Assembly: GCA_002796995.1 (NCBI GenBank)
Contig: PEKW01000003.1
Coordinates: forward strand, 226,876-290,875
Source: Rhizobium sp.
GTDB taxonomy: Bacteria > Pseudomonadota > Alphaproteobacteria > Rhizobiales > Rhizobiaceae
DNA: 64,000 nucleotides
Direction: 5' to 3'
Each line of letters starts with the position of its first letter. Position 1 is the stretch's first letter. The notes under the pieces were generated by a model. The model was given only the letters and a program-made list of their open reading frames with translations. It did no database searches and was not told the DNA's origin. Positions 9,509-18,409 of this stretch are shown here, piece by piece. The translations under genes and the position numbers were made by a program.

Positions 9509-10642
9509 ATGGCACGCGAACTCGGCGTCGGCATCATCGGATGCGGCAATATCTCGACCACCTACTTCTCGCTCGCACCGCTCTTCAAGGGGCTGAAGGT
9601 GCTGGCCTGCTCCGACCTCAACATGAACGCCGCCGAGCTTCGCGCCGAGGAATACGGCGTGAAGGCCCAGACGATCGAAGACCTGCTTACCAATGACGAG
9701 CTGGACATCATCGTCAACCTGACCATCCCGGATGCGCATTACGCAGTATCGAAGCGCATCCTCGAGGCCGGCAAGCACGTCTATTCGGAAAAGCCGCTGG
9801 TCCTGAGCCTCGAACAGGGCGAGGACCTGCGGCGGATCGCCAGCGGCAAGGGGCTCTCCGTCGGCTGCGCGCCGGACACCTTCCTCGGTGGCGCCCACCA
9901 GCTGGCCCGCGCCTTCATCGACAAGGGCGGCATCGGCCGGGTCACCTCGGGCACCTGCCACGTCATGAGCCCCGGCATGGAGATGTGGCATCCGAACCCG
10001 GACTTCTTCTTCCTGCCGGGCGGCGGCCCGATCCTCGATCTCGGCCCCTATTACATCGCCAATCTGATCAACCTGATCGGCCCGGTGAAGCGGGTCGCCG
10101 CCTTGACCTCGATGGCGAGCGAGACCCGCACCATCACCAGCCAGCCGCGCGCCGGCGAGGTTATCCCGGTGAAGACGCCGACGAACGTCCACGCCCTTCT
10201 CGAGTTTCAGAACGGCGCGACCATCACCCTCTCGGCCAGCTGGGATGTCTGGTCGCACCGCCACGCCAACATGGAGCTCTACGGCACCGAAGGCTCACTC
10301 TACGTGCCCGACCCCAACTTCTTCGGCGGTCTCGTCGAGGCTTCCGGCCGGGACAAGGACATCAAGCCGCTGGAGAACTGGGACCACCCCTTCGGCGTCA
10401 ACAACCAGGACCACGCCAACGGCCCGCGCGCCAACTACCGCACGGCCGGCCTTGCCGACATGGCGGTTGCCATCCTCGAAGGCCGCGACGCCCGCTGCTC
10501 GCTCGACCGCGCCCTGCACGGCGTCGACGTCATGACGGCGATCCTCCAGTCCGGCGAAACAGGCCAGTTCGTCACCCTCTCCACCACCTGCACCCAGCCG
10601 GCGGCGCTGGGAATCGAGGAGGCGCAGGCGCTGCTTCGCTGA
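9509..10642 (+). CDS. Gfo/Idh/MocA-family NAD(P)-dependent sugar dehydrogenase
   Basis: A 377-residue oxidoreductase with an N-terminal Rossmann fold (GVGIIGCGNIS, residues 5-15) and the family EKP motif (YSEKPL) carrying the catalytic Lys, followed by an alpha/beta substrate domain. The ATG at 9509 is chosen because the Rossmann motif follows directly and a spacer of 37 bp separates it from the isomerase gene. The open frame extends further upstream only through the isomerase gene in a shadow frame. It likely oxidises the monosaccharide, or a derivative, released by the GH2 or GH43 enzyme. Confidence 0.88.
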   Translation: MARELGVGIIGCGNISTTYFSLAPLFKGLKVLACSDLNMNAAELRAEEYGVKAQTIEDLLTNDELDIIVNLTIPDAHYAVSKRILEAGKHVYSEKPLVLSLEQGEDLRRIASGKGLSVGCAPDTFLGGAHQLARAFIDKGGIGRVTSGTCHVMSPGMEMWHPNPDFFFLPGGGPILDLGPYYIANLINLIGPVKRVAALTSMASETRTITSQPRAGEVIPVKTPTNVHALLEFQNGATITLSASWDVWSHRHANMELYGTEGSLYVPDPNFFGGLVEASGRDKDIKPLENWDHPFGVNNQDHANGPRANYRTAGLADMAVAILEGRDARCSLDRALHGVDVMTAILQSGETGQFVTLSTTCTQPAALGIEEAQALLR

Positions 10643-10644
10643 TT

Positions 10645-10803
10645 CCCCTCCCCAACCCCTCCCCACAAGGGGGAGGGGCTTGTCCGCATCCGCCTATGGG
10701 GTTTTGCTTCGTCTCCGGTAAGTTGCGGCTTGCGGAGAGCATGAGGCATCACCAGGCGGTCTCCCCCCTTGTGGGGGAGATGGCCGGCAGGCCAGAGGGG
10801 GCC
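10645..10803. repeat. Palindromic repeats between dehydrogenase and aldo/keto reductase
   Basis: Two repeat units fill most of the approximately 200-bp gap. At 10645-10680 there is CCCCTCCCC...CCCCACAAGGGGG-type pairing. At 10760-10803 there is a full type B element (TCTCCCCCCTTGTGGGGGAGAT, GGCCGGCAGGCC, AGAGGGGG). The second is almost identical to the copies at 6096-6139 and, inverted, 11914-11956. Confidence 0.7.
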
Positions 10804-10844
10804 TTCGCGTTCGCCGACCACAAGCATCTGGGAGAGAACCGTAC

Positions 10845-11897
10845 ATGACCTACACCCCCGCCGAAGACCGCTACGAGCGGATGACCTACAACCGCTGCGG
10901 CAGAAGCGGCCTGAAGCTGCCGGCGATTTCGCTCGGTCTCTGGCACAATTTCGGCGACGACACGCCGCATGCTCGGAAGCAGGCGATCGTCCGCAAGGCC
11001 TTCGATCTCGGCATCACCCACTTCGACCTCGCCAACAATTACGGCCCGCCCGGCGGCGCAGCCGAAACAGCCTTCGGCGCGATCCTGAAGTCCGATCTGG
11101 CGGGATACCGCGATGAGCTCGTCATCTCGTCCAAGGCCGGCTACGGCATGTGGCCCGGTCCCTATGGCGAATGGGGCAGCCGCAAGTACCTGATCGCGTC
11201 GTGCGACCAGAGCCTCAGGCGTTTGGGCCTCGACTATGTCGACATCTTCTATTCGCACCGCTTCGATCCCGACACGCCGCTCGAAGAGACCTGCGGCGCG
11301 CTCGACCACATCGTCCGGTCGGGCAGGGCGCTCTATGTCGGCCTCTCCTCCTACAATTCGAAGCGCACCCGCGAGGCGGTCGAGATCCTGAAGGGCCTCG
11401 GCACCCCCTGCTTGATCCACCAGCCGAGCTATTCGATGATCAACCGCTGGATCGAGGAAGACGGCCTGATCGACACGCTGGAGGAACTCGGCATCGGCTC
11501 GATCGTCTTCTCGCCGCTCGCTCAGGGCATGCTGACCTCCAAATATCTCGGCGGCATTCCCGAGGAGAGCCGGGCGGCGCAGGACAAGTCGCTCAACCGC
11601 GATTTCCTCAACGAGCGCAATGTCGAGAACATCCGCAAGCTGAACGCCATCGCCGAGCGGCGCGGCCAGACGCTCGCCCAGATGGCGCTCGCCTGGGTGC
11701 TGCGCGGCGATCGCATCACCACGGCGCTGATCGGCGCGTCGAAGCCGTCGCAGGTCGAGGATTGCGTCAAGGCGCTGGAAAAACGCGATTTCACCGCGAA
11801 CGAGCTTGCCGAGATCGACGTGCACGCCCGCGATGCCGACATCAACCTCTGGGCCGCCTCGGCGGAACGCAAGGGGCCGGCCCGGAAGACGAAGTGA
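10845..11897 (+). CDS. Aldo/keto reductase (YghZ/Gpr-like)
   Basis: A 350-residue aldo/keto reductase. The family tetrad is visible: Asp and Tyr in FDLANNYGPP, Lys in ISSKAGYGMW and His in YSHRFDPD. The GPYGEWGSRKYL loop is typical of the YghZ / L-glyceraldehyde-3-phosphate reductase subgroup. The C-terminal NADPH-binding segment contains GASKPSQVED. It belongs to the same rightward gene set as the sugar transporter and dehydrogenase and could reduce a sugar aldehyde intermediate. It is separated from its neighbours on both sides by repeat elements. Confidence 0.88.
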   Translation: MTYTPAEDRYERMTYNRCGRSGLKLPAISLGLWHNFGDDTPHARKQAIVRKAFDLGITHFDLANNYGPPGGAAETAFGAILKSDLAGYRDELVISSKAGYGMWPGPYGEWGSRKYLIASCDQSLRRLGLDYVDIFYSHRFDPDTPLEETCGALDHIVRSGRALYVGLSSYNSKRTREAVEILKGLGTPCLIHQPSYSMINRWIEEDGLIDTLEELGIGSIVFSPLAQGMLTSKYLGGIPEESRAAQDKSLNRDFLNERNVENIRKLNAIAERRGQTLAQMALAWVLRGDRITTALIGASKPSQVEDCVKALEKRDFTANELAEIDVHARDADINLWAASAERKGPARKTK

Positions 11898-11913
11898 CGT
11901 GGAGTTCGGGTTT

Positions 11914-12088
11914 ACCCCCTCTGGCCTGCCGGCCATCTCCCCCACAAGGGGGGAGAGAGACCTCGGCAGACCGCCCAAGTTCTACTGGCAGGGCGTTGGG
12001 GCGTTCAGGTTCCGGGCAGGTGGATGCGACGGCAGAGGATCGTCTCCCCCTTGTGGGGGAGATGTCGGCGTAGCCGACAGAGGGGGTT
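11914..12088. repeat. Inverted pair of type B palindromic repeats
   Basis: An inverted copy at 11914-11956 (ACCCCCTCTGGCCTGCCGG, then the CCCCCACAAGGGG stem) and a direct copy at 12043-12088 whose middle palindrome is GTCGGCGTAGCCGAC instead of GGCCGGCAGGCC. They flank about 85 bp of unrecognised sequence between the aldo/keto reductase and the GH43 gene. Confidence 0.7.
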
Positions 12089-12119
12089 CCTTGCCGAAAA
12101 TTTGGAGGAGAGACGCAGC

Positions 12120-13754
12120 ATGATCCACAACCCCATCCTGCCGGGCTTCAACCCGGACCCGTCGATCGTCCGGGTCGGCGAGGACTATTACATCGCCACC
12201 TCCACCTTCGAGTGGTATCCGGGCGTGCAGATCCATCACTCGCGCGACCTCGTCAACTGGACGCTGGTGCGCCGGCCGCTGGAGCGAAGGTCGCAGCTCG
12301 ACATGCGCGGCAATCCCGACAGCTGCGGCGTCTGGGCGCCCTGCCTGTCCCATGCCGACGGCCAGTTCTTTCTCGTCTATACCGACGTCAAGCGCTTCGA
12401 CGGCAATTTCAAGGACGCGCACAACTACATCGTCACCGCCCCGTCGATCGATGCCGAATGGTCCGATCCGGTCTATGTCAACTCCTCCGGCTTCGACCCC
12501 TCGCTGTTCCACGATGACGACGGCCGCAAATGGTTCCTCAACATGCAGTGGAACCACCGCACCGAGAGCTATGGCGGCTCGCCCAAGCATCCCGCCTTCG
12601 ACGGCATCCTGCTGCAGGAATGGGACCCGGCGACCCGCAAGCTGGTCGGGCCGGTGAAGAACATTTTCCCCGGCAGTCCGCTCGGCCTGGTCGAGGGACC
12701 GCATGTGTTCAAGAAGAACGGATGGTACTATCTGACCACCGCGGAGGGCGGCACCGGTTACGGCCATGCCGTGACGCTCGCACGCTCGCGCACGATCGAC
12801 GGACCCTACGAGATGCATCCGGACACGCATCTGATCACCTCCAAGGATCATCCGGAGGCCGCTTTGCAGCGCGCCGGCCACGGCCAATATGTCGAGACGC
12901 CGGAGGGCGAGGTCTATCACACCCATCTCTGCGGCCGGCCGCTGGAGCCCAAGCGGCGCTGCACGCTCGGGCGCGAGACGGCACTGCAGAAATGCGTATG
13001 GAAGGAGGACGGCTGGCTCTATCTCGAAAGCGGCGCCCCGGTGCCAGCCGTCGACGTCACGCCGCCGAAGCCGGTCGAGCGCATCGAGCGGCCCGAAACC
13101 ATCCGCCGCGATTTCGACGACGCGGCTCTGCCGCCCGAGTTCCAGTGGCTGCGCACGCCCGAGCCGGATCGCCTGTTCTCGCTTGCGTCCCGTCCGAGTC
13201 ACCTGCGGCTCTTCGGCCGCGAAAGCCTCGGCTCGTGGTTCGAGCAATCCCTGGTCGCGCGCCGGCAGGAAGACCATCGTTTCCGCGCCGAGACCCGCGT
13301 GGACTTCACGCCCGACACCTACCAGCAGGTCGCGGGCCTCACCCACTACTATAATCGCCACAAGCTGCATGCGCTGGGCGTGACCCTGCACGAGAAGCTC
13401 GGCCGCGTCGTGACCATCCTCTCCTGCGCCGGCGACTATCCCGATAGCCGGCTAAGTTTCCCGGCTAGTCACGGTGTGAGTGTGCCGGATGGCCCGCTGG
13501 ATCTGGCCATGGAGGTAGTCGATAACGATCTCCTGTTCTTCTGGCGGCCGGCCGTCGGCGGCAAGGGCGAGGGGAGCGGAGAGGGCGCCTGGCAACCAAT
13601 CGGGCCCGTGCTCGACGCCGGTGTGATCTCCGACGAGGGCGGCCGCGGCGAGCACGGCTCGTTCACCGGCGCTTTCACCGGCATGTTCGCCTTCGACACC
13701 AGCGGGAGGGGCCAGCCGGCCGATTTCGACCATTTTGTCTACCGGCGGTGCTGA
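12120..13754 (+). CDS. GH43 beta-xylosidase/arabinofuranosidase-like hydrolase
   Basis: A 544-residue glycoside hydrolase family 43 enzyme with a five-bladed propeller followed by a C-terminal beta-sandwich from about residue 330. The three acidic residues expected for GH43 are visible: Asp13 in GFNPDPS, Asp126 in SGFDPSLF and Glu192 in VEGPHVF. No signal peptide is present, so it probably acts on imported oligosaccharides in the cytoplasm. The ATG at 12120 is preceded by TTGGAGGAGAG, a strong ribosome-binding site. It is the last gene of the catabolic set, and its presence beside a GH2 enzyme suggests a mixed hemicellulose substrate. Confidence 0.9.
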   Translation: MIHNPILPGFNPDPSIVRVGEDYYIATSTFEWYPGVQIHHSRDLVNWTLVRRPLERRSQLDMRGNPDSCGVWAPCLSHADGQFFLVYTDVKRFDGNFKDAHNYIVTAPSIDAEWSDPVYVNSSGFDPSLFHDDDGRKWFLNMQWNHRTESYGGSPKHPAFDGILLQEWDPATRKLVGPVKNIFPGSPLGLVEGPHVFKKNGWYYLTTAEGGTGYGHAVTLARSRTIDGPYEMHPDTHLITSKDHPEAALQRAGHGQYVETPEGEVYHTHLCGRPLEPKRRCTLGRETALQKCVWKEDGWLYLESGAPVPAVDVTPPKPVERIERPETIRRDFDDAALPPEFQWLRTPEPDRLFSLASRPSHLRLFGRESLGSWFEQSLVARRQEDHRFRAETRVDFTPDTYQQVAGLTHYYNRHKLHALGVTLHEKLGRVVTILSCAGDYPDSRLSFPASHGVSVPDGPLDLAMEVVDNDLLFFWRPAVGGKGEGSGEGAWQPIGPVLDAGVISDEGGRGEHGSFTGAFTGMFAFDTSGRGQPADFDHFVYRRC

Positions 13755-13769
13755 GCCTGACCGATGTCC

Positions 13770-13912
13770 CTCTTCTCCCCAGCGGGGAGAAGATGCCCGA
13801 AGGGCAGATGAGGGGGTCCCCCATGCCGAGGTTGTATTGCCGCTGAGTGGATGAGCCCCCTCATCCGGCGCTTCGCGCCACCTTCTCCCCGGTGGGGAGA
13901 AGACGGGTTCGC
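13770..13912. repeat. Type A palindromic repeats, inverted pair
   Basis: Two type A units face each other between the convergent GH43 and fghA genes, at 13770-13817 (CTTCTCCCCAGCGGGGAGAAG stem) and 13855-13912 (ending in the CTTCTCCCCGGTGGGGAGAAG stem). The position between convergent genes would allow them to act as bidirectional transcript ends, although no U-tract follows. Confidence 0.65.
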
Positions 13913-13917
13913 GAACT

Positions 13918-14751
13918 TCACCCCAGCCGCTCGGCATGCCACTTCAGGTGATCGTCCATGAAGGTCGAGATGAAGTAGTAGGAATGGTCGTAGCGCTCGT
14001 GCATCCGGAGCGTGAGGGCGATGTCGGTGCCTTGGATCGCCTCCTCGAACAGCCAGGGCTTCAGGCCGGTTTCCAGGAAGCTGTCGGCCTTGCCCTGGTC
14101 TATCAGGAATTCGGGGAAGCGGGCGCCGTCCTCGACCAGCGCGCAGGCATCGTACTCCCGCCATTTTGCCCGGTCGGGCCCAAGATATTTCTCGAATGCA
14201 TCCTGCGTCCAGTCGGCGGTCATCGGATTGACGATCGGGGCGAAGGCCGAGCAGCTCTTGAAACGCTCCGCGTTCTTCAGCGCCATGGTCATCGCGCCGT
14301 GGCCGCCCATCGAATGGCCGAATATGCCCTGCCGGTCCATGTCGACGCGGAAATGCTCGGCGACCAGCGCCGGCAGCTCTTCCGTGATGTAGGAATGCAT
14401 CTGGAAGTTCTCGGCCCAGGGGCTTTCGGTGGCATCGAGATACATGCCCGCACCCTTGCCCATCTTCCAGTTGGTCAGTTCGTCCGGCACATCCGTGCCG
14501 CGCGGGCTGGTGTCGGGGCAGACGATGATCAGGCCGAGCTCGGCGGCCATGCGGCGATACTCGCCCTTCTCCATGACATTGGCGTGGGTGCAGGTGAGGC
14601 CCGACAGATACCACAGCACCGGCCGGCGCTCGGCGATCGCCTGCGGCGGCACGAAGACGGCAAAGGTCATGTCGCACTTGGTGATCTGCGATTCGTGAGA
14701 GAACACGCCCTGCATGCCGCCAAACGCGGTGTTCTGGGAGAGGATCTTCAT
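13918..14751 (-). CDS. fghA: S-formylglutathione hydrolase
   Basis: A 277-residue alpha/beta hydrolase of the esterase D type that hydrolyses S-formylglutathione to formate and glutathione. The nucleophile elbow is GHSMGGHG with Ser147, and Asp223 and His256 (ERYDHSYYF) complete the triad. The length matches the family (about 275-285). It is encoded 1.7 kb from the class III alcohol dehydrogenase that makes its substrate, on the same strand, so the two enzymes constitute the glutathione-dependent formaldehyde detoxification route. Confidence 0.95.
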   Translation of the reverse strand: MKILSQNTAFGGMQGVFSHESQITKCDMTFAVFVPPQAIAERRPVLWYLSGLTCTHANVMEKGEYRRMAAELGLIIVCPDTSPRGTDVPDELTNWKMGKGAGMYLDATESPWAENFQMHSYITEELPALVAEHFRVDMDRQGIFGHSMGGHGAMTMALKNAERFKSCSAFAPIVNPMTADWTQDAFEKYLGPDRAKWREYDACALVEDGARFPEFLIDQGKADSFLETGLKPWLFEEAIQGTDIALTLRMHERYDHSYYFISTFMDDHLKWHAERLG

Positions 14752-14769
14752 GGGGACTGTCCTTGTTGC

Positions 14770-15429
14770 CTAGCCGGCCAGCGACACCGCCCCGTTGACG
14801 GCGGCGGCGACAAGCACGGTATTGAAGAAATACGATACGATCGAATGGAGAAGGTTGATCTTCCGCATCGACGTCGAGGTGATGGCGGTGTCCGAGGTCT
14901 GCGCCGTCATGCCGATGACGAAGGAGAAATAGAGGAAATCATAGCCGCAGGGATCGGGCGATCCGGAAAATTCCAGCCCGCCGCGATTGTCCGGCGCTTC
15001 CGTGGTGGTATCGGGCCGCCAGTAGAGATGGCCGTAATGGATCGCCGCCATGGTGTGGATGGTCAGCCAGCCGCCAAGCACCGAAGCAAAGGCCAGCACC
15101 AGTTCGAGCGCATTGCCGCCCGGCTCGCGGTTGAGCGCCAGGAAGAGCGAGACGACCGCGACCATGACCGCGGCGAGCGTGACCAGCATGATGACGGGTG
15201 CGGGAGCATCGGCTTCCTCGGCTCGCTCCTTCAGATAGTCGGCGGTCATCTGCGGCAGGCGCAGCCCGATCAGCGTCAGATAGGTGAGAAAGAACACGAC
15301 CGCGCCGGCTTCGATCAGCAGCCGCGGATTGAGCGCGGCGACGACGAGCACGGCAGTCACCGAGGCTGCGAGTGCCGCGTAGAACGGCCCGTGCCGATGG
15401 TCGATCAGGCGGTCAAAACGGCTGGCCAT
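14770..15429 (-). CDS. DUF1345-family membrane protein
   Basis: A 219-residue integral membrane protein with about five hydrophobic segments and the DUF1345 signatures IHYGHLYW near residue 130 and DFLYFSFVIGMTAQTSD near residue 165. No biochemical role is established for the family. It lies 18 bp upstream of fghA on the same strand, so it is probably cotranscribed with it without an obvious functional link. Confidence 0.85.
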   Translation of the reverse strand: MASRFDRLIDHRHGPFYAALAASVTAVLVVAALNPRLLIEAGAVVFFLTYLTLIGLRLPQMTADYLKERAEEADAPAPVIMLVTLAAVMVAVVSLFLALNREPGGNALELVLAFASVLGGWLTIHTMAAIHYGHLYWRPDTTTEAPDNRGGLEFSGSPDPCGYDFLYFSFVIGMTAQTSDTAITSTSMRKINLLHSIVSYFFNTVLVAAAVNGAVSLAG

Positions 15430-15471
15430 GTCCGATCCTCCGGTGTGCGTCTTGTGTCGAAGAGGCTTCGA

Positions 15472-15927
15472 CTAGCACGCCTTGGCCCGCCGGCAAAGGC
15501 GGTCCAGCGTTTCGAGGAAAGCGGAGCGGTCGCGTGGCGAGAAGGCCGCATTGTAGCCCTTGCTCTCGCCGGTCTCGCGGAGATGCGCGCCGAGATCGCG
15601 CATGGCGGTCGCCATGCCGATATTGGCCGTGTCGAACACCCGGCCGGTCGGTCCGGTGACGAAGGCGCCGGCCGCGACGCAGCGTCCGGCCAGCGGCACG
15701 TCGGCCGTCACCACGATGTCGCCGGCCCCGGCGCGCTCGGCGATCCAGTCGTCGGCGGCGTCGAAGCCGTTGGATACGATGACATTCTTGACCATCGGGT
15801 CGCGCGACGGCCTGAGGCCCGAATTGGCGACGAAGGTCACCTCGAGGCCGTGGCGTTCCGCGACTTTCAGGATTTCCGGCTTGACCGGACAGGCATCGGC
15901 ATCGACGTAGATCACTGAGGTGTTCAA
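15472..15927 (-). CDS. YaiI/YqxD family protein (DUF188)
   Basis: A 151-residue protein of the DUF188 family, recognised by VDADACPVKPE near the N-terminus, VIVSNGFDAADDWI in the middle and GDIVVTADVPLA. These acidic motifs resemble a PIN-like nuclease core, but a function has not been assigned to the family. It is part of the leftward run between frmA and fghA. Confidence 0.88.
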   Translation of the reverse strand: MNTSVIYVDADACPVKPEILKVAERHGLEVTFVANSGLRPSRDPMVKNVIVSNGFDAADDWIAERAGAGDIVVTADVPLAGRCVAAGAFVTGPTGRVFDTANIGMATAMRDLGAHLRETGESKGYNAAFSPRDRSAFLETLDRLCRRAKAC

Positions 15928-15960
15928 TCCTTCATTCCGCCGAGACCGAATAGCCTCGCG

Positions 15961-16362
15961 TCAGTCGCGCGTCCAGACCTCGCCGGTGACCTTCTCCGAG
16001 CCGCCATAAGTCCACACGCCCTGCCAGGTGCCGTCCGGCTGCTCGAAATACATGGCGATGCCGAAATTGTCTTCCGCCACGTAACCGACCGAGATCGCCG
16101 TGTCGTCCTCGCCGGCCGGGCCCATCTCGAAGCGGTCGCCGACGAACTTGGCGCCAAGCCCGGTGCCGATCGATTCCTTGCCGCCGATATTCCACACGAC
16201 GATATAGGTTTCGCCGTGACGCGAGACTTCCACCGTCCCGGTATATTCCTTGCCGCTGTCCGGGTTCATCCCGACGAGCGTGTAGCTGCCGGTCGGATCG
16301 GCCGCGGCGATCCCGGGCAGAGCGAGCATGGCAATGGCAGTCAGTGCGTATTTGAGCGACAT
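15961..16362 (-). CDS. Small secreted protein of unknown function
   Basis: A 133-residue protein. The ATG at 16362 is chosen because it opens a clean signal peptide (MSLKYALTAIAML..., ending GIAAA) that is then followed by DPTGSYTLVGMNPDSG. The longer frame adds 20 residues that do not fit a signal peptide. The mature part is predicted beta-rich with repeated short strands (GKEYTGTVEVSRHG, YIVVWNIGG, WQGVWTYGG), resembling small lipocalin-like domains, but I do not recognise a named family. It sits just downstream of frmA on the same strand. Confidence 0.7.
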   Translation of the reverse strand: MSLKYALTAIAMLALPGIAAADPTGSYTLVGMNPDSGKEYTGTVEVSRHGETYIVVWNIGGKESIGTGLGAKFVGDRFEMGPAGEDDTAISVGYVAEDNFGIAMYFEQPDGTWQGVWTYGGSEKVTGEVWTRD

Positions 16363-16454
16363 TTCGATTTCTCCCCCAGCGGACCCGCGGAACGGACGAT
16401 CCGAGCCGGCGCAATCTAGCATGTTTCGCCGCGCTTGCAGCGGGAGGGAGAGAA

Positions 16455-16484
16455 CGGCCGCCCTGACTATTTTCAGGACGGCCG
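16455..16484 (-). terminator. Stem-loop terminator after frmA
   Basis: CGGCCGCCCTGA at 16455-16466 pairs with TCAGGACGGCCG at 16473-16484, with one mismatch, leaving a short loop. It lies 11 bp past the frmA stop. The downstream T-run on the minus strand is weak, so termination may be partial and allow read-through to the genes that follow. Confidence 0.6.
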
Positions 16485-16494
16485 CACGTTGGAA

Positions 16495-17622
<1,128 letters not shown>

Positions 17623-17742
17623 GGTCTCTTCTCCGATATTGGTAATTGAGCGTTAGAAGTCTGGCACGGGGGACGGCATGCCCTCAAGGGGCCGGGCAGG
17701 CAGCCCGTGGCGTCCGCCGCCAGGAATAGAATGGCGACTTTT

Positions 17743-18363
17743 TCAGCGCGGCTCGATCAGCGGCACGTGGCGGGCCGAATCGCGCCGCATCTGGCCGGTC
17801 AGCCTCGGGTCGTCGGTCACCTCGACCATGAAGGCATAGGGCCGGAAGCCGGAGCGCTGGTAGAAGGAAAGGGCGCCCGGATGGTCGAAATGGCAGGTAT
17901 GCACCCAGAACCGCCGGATCGGCCGCGCCCAGGCCTTGTCGATCGCGGCATTCATCAGCATGCGCCCGGCGCCTTGGCCGATCGCATCGGAAACCAGGCC
18001 GAAGAAGGCGAGCTCACATTCGCCCTCGGTGCGGAAGTCGAGTTCCAGCAGCCCAATTCGGCGCGCGCCGTCGGTCAGCGCATAAACGTGAACCTCCGGA
18101 TGGGAGAGAATCGCGTGCAGGTCCTCGTCGGGCATGACGAGCCGCGAAAACCACATCCATTCCTCGCCGATGGCACGAAACAGCGCCCGGTATTCGGTCA
18201 GGTCGGGATTCTCCCAGCGTTCGATCGTCAGCCCCGGCTCGTCCGGACGCGTCGGTCTGGCCGGCGGCTTTTCCGCCATTTCCAGGCAGGTGACGACATT
18301 GGCGATCTTGCCGGCGGGGACGGCCGAATAGCCGTCGGGGAGGGGAGGGTTCGCGGTATCCAT
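17743..18363 (-). CDS. GNAT-family N-acetyltransferase
   Basis: A 206-residue protein with a GNAT fold. The acetyl-CoA-binding segment is visible as GLVSDAIGQGAGRMLMNAAID and the C-terminal strand as HPGALSFYQRSGF. The ATG at 18363 (MDTANPPLPDGY) is preferred. An upstream in-frame start at 18465 would run into the neighbouring M50 gene and adds an unlikely N-terminus. The substrate is unknown; IRRFWVHTCHFDHP is common in rhizobial GNATs of undefined specificity. Confidence 0.85.
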   Translation of the reverse strand: MDTANPPLPDGYSAVPAGKIANVVTCLEMAEKPPARPTRPDEPGLTIERWENPDLTEYRALFRAIGEEWMWFSRLVMPDEDLHAILSHPEVHVYALTDGARRIGLLELDFRTEGECELAFFGLVSDAIGQGAGRMLMNAAIDKAWARPIRRFWVHTCHFDHPGALSFYQRSGFRPYAFMVEVTDDPRLTGQMRRDSARHVPLIEPR

Positions 18364-18409
18364 GACTGTCTTTGGAACCGTTCGGACCATCCAAGTCAAG
18401 GGGCCGGGG

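Noticed and set aside
13936..15918. 660-aa open frame on the plus strand
   Set aside because: Runs antisense across fghA, the DUF1345 gene and the DUF188 gene, all of which are recognisable on the other strand.
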